Positions 54,882-64,000 of a stretch of 64,000 bases of DNA are shown here, one piece after another. The stretch lies in contig NZ_QMED01000006.1 in assembly GCF_003286125.1 (NCBI RefSeq), positions 150,095 to 214,094 on the forward strand. Reading direction: 5' to 3'. This DNA is from Algibacillus agarilyticus (lineage in GTDB: Bacteria; Pseudomonadota; Gammaproteobacteria; Enterobacterales; Alteromonadaceae). The translations under genes were made by a program, and so were the position numbers. The notes beneath the pieces are model-generated. The model was not told the origin of the DNA and searched no databases. It worked only from the letters and a program-made list of their open reading frames with translations. Every line of letters starts with the position of its first letter. Position 1 is the stretch's first letter.

Positions 54882-56315
54882 TTATTTTTCACGCAGAGCA
54901 TTTTGCTTTGCTCTAATAATCGGTTTTAATAAATAGTCTAAAACCGTTTTTTTGCCCGTAATGACATCAACCGATGCGGTCATACCGGGAATAATAGGCA
55001 AAGGTTCATCATTTTTATCGAAATATGAATCTTCGGTTCTTACTTTTATATAATAATAGCTTTCATCAGTTTCATCATCTTTGATTGTATCGGCGCTGAT
55101 GTGTTCAACTTTGCCTTTTAAACCACCGTAAATAGCAAAGTCATATGCAGTTAATTTAATAACCGCCGTCAAGTCAGGTCGCAAAAAAGCAATATCTTTA
55201 GGTAGTATTTTTGCTTCAATTAACAAGCTATCTTCAATCGGTACAATTTCAATTAAATCCATACCCGGCTGTATAACACCGCCTACCGTATTGATATTAA
55301 TCGTTTTAATAGTACCATGTACAGGCGATGTTACCAATGTTCGGGTGAGCCTATCTCGCAGTGAAATAAGGGTTTCATCTAGTCCCCCAAGTTTACCTTC
55401 TACTTCTTGTAATCGCTCTTGTGTTTCATTGCGATATTTAAGTGCAACCTCTTCACGTTTATTGGTTACTTCTTTTATTTCAGCGGCAAGTTTAGGCTTT
55501 GATATTTTGGCTCCTTCAAGCTGACTTTTAACTTCATTAACTGAGCGTTCAAGTTTTATCAGTTCAACTTCAGACACAACACCTCTGCGAGCTAAAGGTC
55601 GGGTTAAACTAAGTTCTTTATTAACGAGTTTATAACTTTGCTCTAAATAACCGACTTGTGATTCTAATTCAGCTAAAGCAGTGCGCTTTTGATTAACCTG
55701 CTGCTCTAATATTTGCAGTTGGTTACGTAAATTACGAATGCGCTCATCATAAATGGATTGTTGACGGTTAATTAAATCTGCATGTTTACTGGGATCAAGA
55801 TTAGGGAAGGACAGTTTCTCGTCATTAATTTCAACAATCGACTGATTATTGATAATTTTGATGACAACACTATTAAGCTCTTGTCTTAATCGATATTCTC
55901 GTGCACCTAAAGTAAAACGTTGAGTTTCTTGCTCTCTATAGTCAGATAAAAAGCGTGTTTCATCAATTGTCAGTAATTGCTCTCCAATTTGAACTATATC
56001 GCCTTCTTTGACATATATATGTTTTAAAATTCCACCTTCTAAATTTTGTACCACTTGGATTTGCTGTGAAGGGATCACTTTACCTTGCCCCACAGTAACT
56101 TCATCAATTTTGGCAAAGCCGGCCCATATAATAGCGCATACAATAAACAAACCGATGCTGTATATTACATGCTTAGAATTATGTGGAGTCCGCAATAAAA
56201 TAGCGGCATTAAGATCATCTACATATTTTAGTTCGCCTTGTTCTATTGGTGACTGGCTATCGTGCTTAGTGAAAAACAAGCGAAAAAAGGTACGAATAGA
56301 TTTGCGATCAATCAT
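54882..56315 (-). CDS. lapC: HlyD family membrane-fusion protein, LapC-like
   Basis: 477 aa with one N-terminal membrane helix (about 48-66) and a lipoyl/barrel-sandwich half starting GQGKVIPSQQIQVVQNLEGGILKHIYVKEGDIV. A long coiled-coil hairpin spans about 170-320. The second lipoyl half and beta-barrel (VTSPVHGTIKTININTVGGVIQPG) follow, then the conserved C-terminal PGMTASVDVITGKKTVLDYLLKPI. It joins the ABC exporter to the TolC channel. Its start overlaps the ABC gene stop (ATGA), so stoichiometric translation is likely. Confidence 0.94.
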   Translation of the reverse strand: MIDRKSIRTFFRLFFTKHDSQSPIEQGELKYVDDLNAAILLRTPHNSKHVIYSIGLFIVCAIIWAGFAKIDEVTVGQGKVIPSQQIQVVQNLEGGILKHIYVKEGDIVQIGEQLLTIDETRFLSDYREQETQRFTLGAREYRLRQELNSVVIKIINNQSIVEINDEKLSFPNLDPSKHADLINRQQSIYDERIRNLRNQLQILEQQVNQKRTALAELESQVGYLEQSYKLVNKELSLTRPLARRGVVSEVELIKLERSVNEVKSQLEGAKISKPKLAAEIKEVTNKREEVALKYRNETQERLQEVEGKLGGLDETLISLRDRLTRTLVTSPVHGTIKTININTVGGVIQPGMDLIEIVPIEDSLLIEAKILPKDIAFLRPDLTAVIKLTAYDFAIYGGLKGKVEHISADTIKDDETDESYYYIKVRTEDSYFDKNDEPLPIIPGMTASVDVITGKKTVLDYLLKPIIRAKQNALREK

Positions 56316-58462
56316 GATGGCGCCCTCACCTTTCCTTCTCGTAAGGCTTGCATAACTTTGTCTTTTTCACCATCGGCCACAATATTGCCACGCTCAAGCA
56401 CAATAATACGATCAACTAAATCCAACATACTAAATTTATGTGTAATAAGAACAAGCGTTTTATCTTGTGCCAATATGGAAAGTTTTTGTTTAATAAATTG
56501 CTCTGACTGATTATCCATATGGCTTGTCGGTTCATCTAAAACCAATACAGGCGGGTTAAATAGCAACGCTCGAGCAAGCGCTACTGATTGGCGTTGTCCA
56601 CCTGACAAAAAAGCACCACGCTCACCTACTTGGCGATCTAACCCTTCTGGATCAATATCAGTAAAAGCGGTAACTCCCGCTAAACGAGCAGCACGCAATA
56701 TGCGATCATCATCAACATGTGGCACACCTAAGGTAATATTATCGCGTATAGAACCATAAAAGAGGTTAATATCTTGTGGTAAACAACCAATTTTTTGGCG
56801 TAAATCAGCGGGGCTAATTTGGTTAATATCAATTCCATCTAAACGAATAGAGCCTTCTGTCGGTTGATAAAACGCCAGTAGCAATTTTTCAATCGATGTT
56901 TTACCCGCACCAATACGACCAATAATGGCGACTTTTTCTTTAGGTTTAATATTAAAATTTAAATTATTTAACACTCTGTATTCAGTATTGGGGTAGGTAA
57001 AATTAACCTGACTAAATTGAATTGAGCCATCAATATAAGGACGATGTAAATAACGTTCAAAATTTTCGTCCGGCTTTTCCATTACTTCATTTAACGCAAC
57101 TAAAGCCGATTCAGCTTGGTTATAACGAGTTGCGAGCAAAGACACTTGCCCAAAAGGTTGTAGCGCTCGACCCGTTAACATCACTGCCGCAATCATTGCC
57201 CCCATACTGATGTTACCCTCAATTATTTGGTACACACCAACAACAACAATAAAAACGGTGGATAATTGAGTAACAAAACCACTAACAGCGGAAACAGAAG
57301 TTGCATAGCGTCGAATATTTAAATTCCAATTTGCTATATGGCCAACTAAGTCTTCCCATTTTTGTTGGAATTGACTCTCAGCACTCGACAATTTCAACGA
57401 TTCAATACCGCCTAAGGTTTCAATCAAATGTGCGTTTTTTTGCACAGAGAAGCGACTGCCTCTTTCGACTTCGACTTTTATTTTGCCTTTTACCCAAAAC
57501 GAATAGCTCAGCATGATCACGATCGCGACAATGGGTACAAGCGCTAAAGGCCCCGCAACTAATGCAATAATAAGTAAAAAGATAATTGAAAATGGCACAT
57601 CGATTAACGCGGCAATTGTCGCAGATGTAATAAAGTCCCTGATTGAATCAAAATCTTGAATATTTCGAGCAAAAGCACCAACAGATTGAGGTCGGTGTGC
57701 CATCCCCATATTTAGCACTTTTTCAAATAATTTAGCGGATAACAAAACGTCTGATTTTTTTGCTGCCAAGTCCAGTAAATGAGAACGCAGCTCTTTTAAT
57801 GTAAAATCAAAAACCATTACAATTAACATGCCTATAGTTAATACCCATAGGGTGTCAACAGCGAGATTAGGCACAACGCGATCATAAACATTCATCACAA
57901 AAAGTGGTGAAGCTATCGCAAATAAATTAATAAACAAGGCGGCAAAAAGCGCATCGCGATAAATAGGAATTGATCGGCGTAACGTATCCCAAAACCAATG
58001 GCCATGTGTTGTTTCTAATGTTTCTTGGCTTCGCTCATCAAAGCGATATTTTTTACGCACATAAAAAGCATAACCAACGTAAAGCTCTGTCAGTTCAGCT
58101 AATGTTATTTTATCTTGGCTGCTTTCTAATTCAGGCCAGGCAATGGTTGCCTGTTCATCATCACATGATAATAAAACACAGTTACGCCCATCCTTAAGCA
58201 TTAATATGCAAGGCAACAACAGATCGGGAATAGCACTTATTTCTTTCCTAACTAATTTTGCATCTAAGCCCGCTCTTAATGCTGCGCGAGGAAGTAAATC
58301 AGGTGTTAGCTTACCATCACTTAAAGGCAAACCAGCAACTAAAGCCTGTGCAGAAAAGGGTTTCCCATAATATTTAGTCAAAAAAACCAAACTGCTCAAT
58401 AGCGGATTTTGTAGTTCAGTCTGTAAATCTAACTGTTCGTTAAGACGAGAAGTATTATCCAT
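56312..58462 (-). CDS. lapB: Type I secretion ABC transporter, LapB-like
   Basis: 716 aa. Residues 1-140 are a C39-peptidase-like domain without the catalytic Cys, i.e. a substrate-holding domain as in RTX exporters. Six membrane helices span about 160-450. The ATPase has Walker A GRIGAGKT (515-522), signature LSGGQ (619-623) and Walker B VLVLDE (639-644). It exports the adhesin through its C-terminal signal. A hairpin in the 64-bp gap upstream separates it from the adhesin gene, which may limit read-through. Confidence 0.95.
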   Translation of the reverse strand: MDNTSRLNEQLDLQTELQNPLLSSLVFLTKYYGKPFSAQALVAGLPLSDGKLTPDLLPRAALRAGLDAKLVRKEISAIPDLLLPCILMLKDGRNCVLLSCDDEQATIAWPELESSQDKITLAELTELYVGYAFYVRKKYRFDERSQETLETTHGHWFWDTLRRSIPIYRDALFAALFINLFAIASPLFVMNVYDRVVPNLAVDTLWVLTIGMLIVMVFDFTLKELRSHLLDLAAKKSDVLLSAKLFEKVLNMGMAHRPQSVGAFARNIQDFDSIRDFITSATIAALIDVPFSIIFLLIIALVAGPLALVPIVAIVIMLSYSFWVKGKIKVEVERGSRFSVQKNAHLIETLGGIESLKLSSAESQFQQKWEDLVGHIANWNLNIRRYATSVSAVSGFVTQLSTVFIVVVGVYQIIEGNISMGAMIAAVMLTGRALQPFGQVSLLATRYNQAESALVALNEVMEKPDENFERYLHRPYIDGSIQFSQVNFTYPNTEYRVLNNLNFNIKPKEKVAIIGRIGAGKTSIEKLLLAFYQPTEGSIRLDGIDINQISPADLRQKIGCLPQDINLFYGSIRDNITLGVPHVDDDRILRAARLAGVTAFTDIDPEGLDRQVGERGAFLSGGQRQSVALARALLFNPPVLVLDEPTSHMDNQSEQFIKQKLSILAQDKTLVLITHKFSMLDLVDRIIVLERGNIVADGEKDKVMQALREGKVRAPS

Positions 58463-58484
58463 ATATTATTAAAAACTCCAGGCA

Positions 58485-58520
58485 GGGAACGTAGTTGAAA
58501 TTCACATAGCAACTACGCCC
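58485..58520 (-). terminator. Hairpin between adhesin and exporter genes
   Basis: CGTAGTTG (58490-58497) and CAACTACG (58510-58517), extended by GGG/CCC with a two-base bulge. On the minus strand it is followed, after about 18 bases, by GTTTTTAA. It may attenuate transcription from the adhesin into lapB, or stabilise the adhesin message. Confidence 0.5.
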
Positions 58521-58526
58521 TACACT

Positions 58527-61500
58527 TTATGAATTATCGGTATTTAACTGATTATCGTTGAGCAAACGCGTAATAATTTCAGCATCTGTTCCACCATAAT
58601 TGGTTAAATCAACATCTTCTAACCGAATTTTCATCTCTGTTTTGTTATCATCAGAGCTATCTTCAGTAAAGTTACCATTAATACTAACCGAGATAACAGT
58701 ATCATCACCATCCTTGGTGAAGTTTAAATATTTATCCAAATTATCAGCATCTTCAGTCACGCCTTCGAGTAAATCAGCCAAATCTAAAATATCAGCATTG
58801 GCATTAAAAGCAGAGGTATCAGCCCCAGCAACCGCACTGTCGTCGGTGTTACCAAGAGTGAAATCGGTAATAAAATCTTCCGCTAACTGCAATGTATTTT
58901 GATTATTTGTATCACCGGTATCAACTTCATCACCCTCTGTCCATAAGAAGATATCTTGTCCATCACCACCCGTTAATAAGTCCCCCTCTCTGCCACCTTG
59001 AGTAGCACCAGAAGTTCCATGCCCATTTGCACCACCGATAAGCACATCGCTTTTATCTGTTCCAGTCAAATGATCATAACCGGCTCCACCCGCTACATAT
59101 AGCCCTTTAGTATCATCATCAAATTGTATGCCAAATACAGGTTGACCTGCGGTTCCCCAGTTATCATGTATCGTAGTGATAGTTCCGTTTGTGCTAACAT
59201 CCGATAAGTCATTTGTTGTGCCGGTTGCCGCGCCTCCTAAAGTGACATAAACATCATACCCTGCTACATCTAATGTTAACGAATCATCAGCATCAGATGA
59301 TCCTATGTAGAAGTTACGCCCACTTAATAACCTTTCAGCTGAACTTTCAACTACATTAACATAAACACTCACAGTCGCAGTGTCAGTACCACCTTTGCCA
59401 TCACTAATTGTGTATTGGAAAGTTTGAATCCCCGTTGAAGTCGCGACAGGTTTGAAAATAACTTCATTACTACCATTTATCTCAACTGTGCCACTAGAAG
59501 GGTTACTGACACCAGTAATAGTTAATGAGTCACCATCGATATCGGTATCATTATCGAGTAAGTCAGCAAAAGCAATTTTAAACCCAGTAGAACTTGACTG
59601 GTTGACCGCATAATTGGTACTCGCTGACACTTGTAAATTAGATAGGAAATAATCTGACGAGTCATCTGAATCAGCTCTTTGGCCAGCGGTTAACTCTACA
59701 GCCTCAAAAACAAGTTTATTAAATGCCAGATCATTAGTATCGATAGTAAATGAACCTGTATTACCCGTGGCATTATAGAATGTATCACTTCCTACTTTGA
59801 CATCATCCATGTAAGCGGTCCATTTGCCTTGTTCATGACTCCCTGAACCGCCCTCATCTGCATACATATTGGCTACGCTAAACGTACCTGTATTAGCGGC
59901 AGAATCTAAGTTAATGATTAGCTGTTCAGATTTATTAGTTAACGTATTGTATTGTATTTGCTCATCAGGACCACCTGCAACTCCATCCCCTTTAATACCA
60001 ACTTTATAACCACTATAATAAACAATATTGCCATCTTCAGAGTTACTCCCTGCATCAACGGCTGTTATCGTTACATCGTTCCAATTAAGGTTTGAACCAC
60101 CGACACTACCCTGTGACAAATCATAACCTTCAGGATCGTCAACCGCATCAGGATTAGTATTAGTGACTGTGATCGTTATTGTTGCACTATCATCGATATC
60201 ACTTACAAAGTTATTTGTATCACTGGTATTAACATTAAGGTTATAAGTGCCCGCCATTAATTTGCTTGAATCCAATACCGTAATTTCACCTGTGCCACTA
60301 TCAATTGTAAAGATGTCTGTATGGCTTGTAAGTTGATACGAGAGAGCATCACCATCTGTATCTTTATCATTACCGGTATTACTTTCATTAACATCATAAA
60401 CCGCAGTGCCATTAGTACTATTAGCGGCAAGAGTCGCGGTATCATCATTTATGTTGATAGAATCATTCAACCCATTAATAGTAATCTGTAATTGAGCTGT
60501 CGATGTATCCCCTGAATTATCTTCAACTTTATAAGTAAAAATTTCCGTTAATGTTTCACCATTTTTAAGTTGCTGCACAGAGGTATTAGCATTATCAAGT
60601 GTATAGGTATAGCTACCATCAGCGTTGATGACAACACTACCATAACTACCCACAACAGCTTGAGATACCCCCGCATTACCAACCGAACCACTACCAGCAA
60701 TTACGCCAGTCACAGGCTCTGTGACATCAAAACCAATGTGATCATTTGTAACAACATTTCCACTCACTTCTGCATCTGATGGATTAGCAGGTGTATCGCC
60801 ATCAGACTCAGTTATAGATGCAGTGTCAACATTGGCAACAGCTGTTAAATCATACGAACTTAAAGGGAACTCAGTTTTAAGTATCAAGGTATCAGAAGCC
60901 GGGTCACCATCACCATCTTTAATATTGACTGTTAAGCTCTCAGTTAATACCCATTTAGTATCGTTCGATTTATCCCAAGATGAGGCATTTGAAGCATCCT
61001 TACCCTTTTCAACAGCCGACAAATCAATTTGATATTGATAATCACCAGTAGAGAAGTTAAAGGTTAATTCACCTCCATTATCCGTATTAATAACAACTTC
61101 ATTATCCGTCGCATCTGATGGGGTATAAGTTGTACTACCAATAACAACAGACTCGATCAATGCACCGTCTGTATCCGCCCCATAATAAATACTACCACTA
61201 CCGTTTAACGTTCCTACACTACCTTGCGATGCTAATTCAACAGAAGATAATAAGGCCGTTAACATAGCATCGGCAGTCGTAACAATTTGAGAGTTGTTAA
61301 CGGCTGGATCAGAAGAGTTACCAGAGGAATTGTTAGCATCTGGTTGAGCAACCATATTAAGATATTGATTACTGACACTATTACCAATACCAATAACTTC
61401 AACACTTAAACTACCTACTTTATCATCAGCTATAGCATCATCATTGCTATTATTAATATAATTTAGCCAAGTTTGCTGATAAGCCGTTATCTGATCTTGC

Positions 61501-64000
61501 GCTTCAGTGCCACTACTACCTTCTTTAGGTACCCCATCTGAAACAAAATACACTTTCGTCAGGTTAGCGCCGGCTACATCTGAATTACTAGAATTACTTA
61601 ATTGACCATCATCAACCAACGCTTTAAGTGCATCATCATAGTCAGTCCAACCGCCAGGGGTAACTGCATTCACAGCTGTTTTACCCGCTTCAGTTGTCAT
61701 CCAACCTCGATCAGTAGCCGTCGCATCAAATTCAATTAACTTAACATTTACATTACCTAAATTTTCATAGGCATCTAACATTTTATTAATCGATTCTTGA
61801 GCAATTTGAATACGCGATTTTTCTCCTGAAGATGGCGTATTACCATCCATATCATCATCCATAGATCCTGAAGAATCTAACATAATAACGACATTGATAG
61901 TCTGATCAGTGAAGGTCAACGTATCAGGCTGAGTAATAGTGATCGTAGGTGTATCATCGGTAATGGCGATCGCTAATGTACCGGTACCCGTTGAGCCCCC
62001 CGCACCCGTCACACTCAGCGCGATACTGTCAGTGATTGACGTGTCATTCGTATTCTTATCATGGGTTTGCGCTGCACTTAACGTGTAGCTGTAACTCACC
62101 ACACCTGTATCAGCAGCGTAATCCGTTAACGTGATATTGCCTTCGCCAGTATTAATCACTTGCGGTGTACCGCTTAACGCATTTAACTCAGCTAAACTAA
62201 CATCCGTCCCGCCCACATTAATGCTCGCCACACCATCCGATGCACTCACCGTGAAGCTGCCAGTCGCCGTTTCACTCGTGTCACCCGCTGATGTTAAGCC
62301 CGCTTCAGCAACCGTACTGCTCGACGCGATCACGCTCGCACTATCATCCGTGCCATTGATCGTAATAGTCACATCATGGGTCGTGCCATCCGTTGCCGTT
62401 ACTGTGTAAATCTCGGTAACGGTATCGCCATTATCAAGGTATTGTACTTTGGTGTTATCAACTTCATACGACCACTCGCCGCCACTGGTGATAGTTAATT
62501 TGCCTAACGCCGTGCCATTTGTTGAGCCCACAGCTTTAAAGGTGCCATTGGTGTTAAACGCCGGGCTGTCGCCGCTATCTGCATCGCTTATCGACAAGGA
62601 GCCTGTGGAGCTCAGTTTGCCACTGTTGACGCTAATATCTTCAGTCACAGCGCCCGTATCACTATCACCCGACCCTACGGTGATATCAGATGCATCATTC
62701 ACGCCGGTGATCACTACGTTAACCGTGTGCTCGGTGCCATCCGCCGCTTTCACCGTGAAGGTTTCGGTTTTGGTTTTGCCCGCACCTAAATATTGAACGT
62801 TGGCATTCGCCACGCTGTAGCTCCACTCGCCCGCTTCGGTAATGGTTAAATCACCTAACGTGCCTGCCGCTTTCACGACGCTGCTGGTATCAAATGTCGC
62901 TTCGCCCGTATCCGCATCGCTGATGGTCAACGTGCCAGTATCGGTTAAGTTTGGTGTGCTCGCATCTTCGGTCACCGCGCCGGTATCATCACCCGCAATG
63001 ACCGCTGCATCATTCACGCCGGTGATCACTACGTCAACCGTGTGCTCGGTGCCATCCGCCGCTTTCACCGTGAAGGTTTCGGTTTTGGTTTTGCCCGCAC
63101 CTAAATATTGAACGTTGGCATTCGCCACGCTGTAGCTCCACTCGCCCGCTTCGGTAATGGTTAAATCACCTAACGTGCCTGCCGCTTTCACGACGCTGCT
63201 GGTATCAAATGTCGCTTCGCCCGTATCCGCATCGCTGATGGTCAACGTGCCAGTATCGGTTAAGTTTGGTGTGCTCGCATCTTCGGTCACCGCGCCGGTA
63301 TCATCACCCGCAATGACCGCCGCATCGTTCACTGCACTAACATTGACATTCACCGTTTGCGTCAAGCTTTCACCTGAATCCGCATCGGTTACGGTATACG
63401 TAAAGCTGTCATTGCCGGTGTAATTACTGTTTGGCGTGTAGCTGAACGTACCATCGGTATTAACCGTCACCGTACCGTGACTTGGATCGCTTGCTTTCAC
63501 AAAGCTTAATGTGCCACCGGATGTGGTGCTGTCATTCCCAGCCACTGAGCCGTTTAATACCGTATCTTCAGTTGCATTGAAGCTGTCATCCGCAGCGGTT
63601 AAATCCGTTACCGCGGCGACCGTCACACTGACCGTTTGTGTCAAGCTTTCACCTGAATCCGCATCCGTCACCGTGTAGGTGAAAGAATCTGAGCCCGTGT
63701 AGTTACTGTTTGGCGTGTAGCTGAACGTACCATCGGTATTAACCGTCACCGTGCCATGACTTGGATCGCTTGCTTTAGCAAAGCTTAATGTACCACCCGA
63801 AGTCGTACTGTCATTACCGGCCACTGAGCCGTTTAATACCGTATCTTCGGTTGCATTGAAGCTATCATCCGCAGCGGTTAAATCCGTTACGGCGGCGACT
63901 GTCACACTCACGGTTTGCGTCAAGCTTTCGCCTGAACCCGCATCGGTTACGGTATACGTAAAGCTGTCATTGCCGGTGTAGTTACTGTTTGGCGTGTAGC
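58527..64000 (-). CDS. Giant type I-secreted VCBS/RTX adhesin (partial, 5' end outside window)
   Basis: At least 1,820 residues; the frame stays open to the window edge, so the N-terminus is missing. Reading N to C: near-identical 93-residue cadherin-like repeats with YTPNSNYTGxDSFTYTVTDADSGE, then two almost identical 105-residue VCBS repeats (TLTISDADTGEATFDTSSVV) and further VCBS units. A von Willebrand A domain follows with an intact MIDAS (MLDSSGSMDDDMDG, coding near 61880), then more cadherin-like domains. RTX-like glycine/aspartate repeats (GGAGYDHLTGTDKSDVLIGG) and a C-terminal type I secretion target domain end the protein. It would be exported by the downstream lapBC/tolC products and held or released by LapD/LapG, giving c-di-GMP-controlled biofilm attachment. 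Confidence 0.92.
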   Translation of the reverse strand, partial: YTPNSNYTGNDSFTYTVTDAGSGESLTQTVSVTVAAVTDLTAADDSFNATEDTVLNGSVAGNDSTTSGGTLSFAKASDPSHGTVTVNTDGTFSYTPNSNYTGSDSFTYTVTDADSGESLTQTVSVTVAAVTDLTAADDSFNATEDTVLNGSVAGNDSTTSGGTLSFVKASDPSHGTVTVNTDGTFSYTPNSNYTGNDSFTYTVTDADSGESLTQTVNVNVSAVNDAAVIAGDDTGAVTEDASTPNLTDTGTLTISDADTGEATFDTSSVVKAAGTLGDLTITEAGEWSYSVANANVQYLGAGKTKTETFTVKAADGTEHTVDVVITGVNDAAVIAGDDTGAVTEDASTPNLTDTGTLTISDADTGEATFDTSSVVKAAGTLGDLTITEAGEWSYSVANANVQYLGAGKTKTETFTVKAADGTEHTVNVVITGVNDASDITVGSGDSDTGAVTEDISVNSGKLSSTGSLSISDADSGDSPAFNTNGTFKAVGSTNGTALGKLTITSGGEWSYEVDNTKVQYLDNGDTVTEIYTVTATDGTTHDVTITINGTDDSASVIASSSTVAEAGLTSAGDTSETATGSFTVSASDGVASINVGGTDVSLAELNALSGTPQVINTGEGNITLTDYAADTGVVSYSYTLSAAQTHDKNTNDTSITDSIALSVTGAGGSTGTGTLAIAITDDTPTITITQPDTLTFTDQTINVVIMLDSSGSMDDDMDGNTPSSGEKSRIQIAQESINKMLDAYENLGNVNVKLIEFDATATDRGWMTTEAGKTAVNAVTPGGWTDYDDALKALVDDGQLSNSSNSDVAGANLTKVYFVSDGVPKEGSSGTEAQDQITAYQQTWLNYINNSNDDAIADDKVGSLSVEVIGIGNSVSNQYLNMVAQPDANNSSGNSSDPAVNNSQIVTTADAMLTALLSSVELASQGSVGTLNGSGSIYYGADTDGALIESVVIGSTTYTPSDATDNEVVINTDNGGELTFNFSTGDYQYQIDLSAVEKGKDASNASSWDKSNDTKWVLTESLTVNIKDGDGDPASDTLILKTEFPLSSYDLTAVANVDTASITESDGDTPANPSDAEVSGNVVTNDHIGFDVTEPVTGVIAGSGSVGNAGVSQAVVGSYGSVVINADGSYTYTLDNANTSVQQLKNGETLTEIFTYKVEDNSGDTSTAQLQITINGLNDSININDDTATLAANSTNGTAVYDVNESNTGNDKDTDGDALSYQLTSHTDIFTIDSGTGEITVLDSSKLMAGTYNLNVNTSDTNNFVSDIDDSATITITVTNTNPDAVDDPEGYDLSQGSVGGSNLNWNDVTITAVDAGSNSEDGNIVYYSGYKVGIKGDGVAGGPDEQIQYNTLTNKSEQLIINLDSAANTGTFSVANMYADEGGSGSHEQGKWTAYMDDVKVGSDTFYNATGNTGSFTIDTNDLAFNKLVFEAVELTAGQRADSDDSSDYFLSNLQVSASTNYAVNQSSSTGFKIAFADLLDNDTDIDGDSLTITGVSNPSSGTVEINGSNEVIFKPVATSTGIQTFQYTISDGKGGTDTATVSVYVNVVESSAERLLSGRNFYIGSSDADDSLTLDVAGYDVYVTLGGAATGTTNDLSDVSTNGTITTIHDNWGTAGQPVFGIQFDDDTKGLYVAGGAGYDHLTGTDKSDVLIGGANGHGTSGATQGGREGDLLTGGDGQDIFLWTEGDEVDTGDTNNQNTLQLAEDFITDFTLGNTDDSAVAGADTSAFNANADILDLADLLEGVTEDADNLDKYLNFTKDGDDTVISVSINGNFTEDSSDDNKTEMKIRLEDVDLTNYGGTDAEIITRLLNDNQLNTDNS
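62691..63320 (-). repeat. Two 315-bp tandem repeats inside the adhesin
   Basis: Units 62691-63005 and 63006-63320 are almost identical in DNA (one C/T difference noticed in CTACGTTAACC versus CTACGTCAACC, plus the unit edge). Each encodes one 105-residue VCBS domain. Confidence 0.92.
63361..64000 (-). repeat. 279-bp tandem repeats inside the adhesin
   Basis: The GTCAAGCTTTC landmark recurs at 63361, 63640 and 63919, exactly 279 bp apart, each unit coding for a 93-residue cadherin-like domain. The third unit runs off the window, so the array is longer. Confidence 0.93.

Noticed and set aside
62131-63423. Long plus-strand ORFs rich in Val, Ser and Pro
   Set aside because: They are antisense to the adhesin repeats and share its period; the minus-strand frame carries the VCBS/RTX domains.

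Overview
The window looks like the chromosome of a marine gammaproteobacterium, most likely order Alteromonadales (Catenovulum/Paraglaciecola-like). This placement is inferred from gene content: GH16 and GH82-like algal galactan enzymes, a Lap-type adhesin system, a NorR/NnrS pair, a full urea uptake and urease block, and several families of small foldback repeats. No rRNA, tRNA, CRISPR array, prophage or transposase gene was seen.

Layout. (1) 0-7.6 kb: norR divergent from nnrS, with NorR-type sites and a sigma-54 promoter between them; then a CreA lipoprotein, a GPH/MFS sugar transporter and the DNA alkylation repair protein AlkC. (2) 7.6-10.3 kb: a small accessory module, an Mrr-like nuclease plus an unknown partner. 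It is enclosed by two nearly identical 124-bp direct repeats, with an attC-like site upstream of the genes. (3) 10.3-15.2 kb: a small-molecule kinase, a secreted Ig-repeat/Cys-rich protein and a TSUP exporter. (4) 15.4-32.5 kb: nitrogen acquisition. A porin, urtABCDE and ureDABCEFG all run on the minus strand. Divergent from them is a sensor in which an NCS1-type permease is fused to a hybrid histidine kinase, followed by a LuxR-type response regulator. The porin and Urt system would take up urea, urease would split it to ammonia, and the sensor pair is the obvious candidate regulator. (5) 32.5-39.3 kb: a periplasmic two-subunit molybdenum hydroxylase, an unknown lipoprotein, and a His/Asp-rich TonB receptor with two Zur-like operators, so probably a zinc importer. 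(6) 39.4-46.0 kb: four genes (FG-GAP/ASPIC lipoprotein, GH16 lipoprotein, methyltransferase, GH82-like beta-helix protein) bracketed by two ~270-bp direct repeats; a candidate carrageenan/agar-degrading islet. (7) 46.0-48 kb: two small membrane proteins and a MalY/PatB C-S lyase. (8) 48.1-64 kb: a complete Lap-type biofilm locus on the minus strand. It has a giant VCBS/RTX adhesin (its N-terminus lies beyond the window), the type I exporter (ABC, HlyD, two paralogous TolC proteins), an OmpA-like lipoprotein, the LapG protease and a degenerate GGDEF/EAL receptor LapD.

Repeats shape the window. Four families are present: A (TACCAATCC ends), B (ATACCCAAGTCACTT ends), C (TATAGTC ends) and D (CAAGTAGGTTGG ends). 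Families C and D each bracket an accessory gene group. The two copies of A lie inverted about 39 kb apart.

The points most worth following up are the NCS1-permease/histidine-kinase fusion next to the urea genes, the nuclease module with its attC-like site, and the GH82-like protein that appears to lack one of the two catalytic acids of iota-carrageenase.
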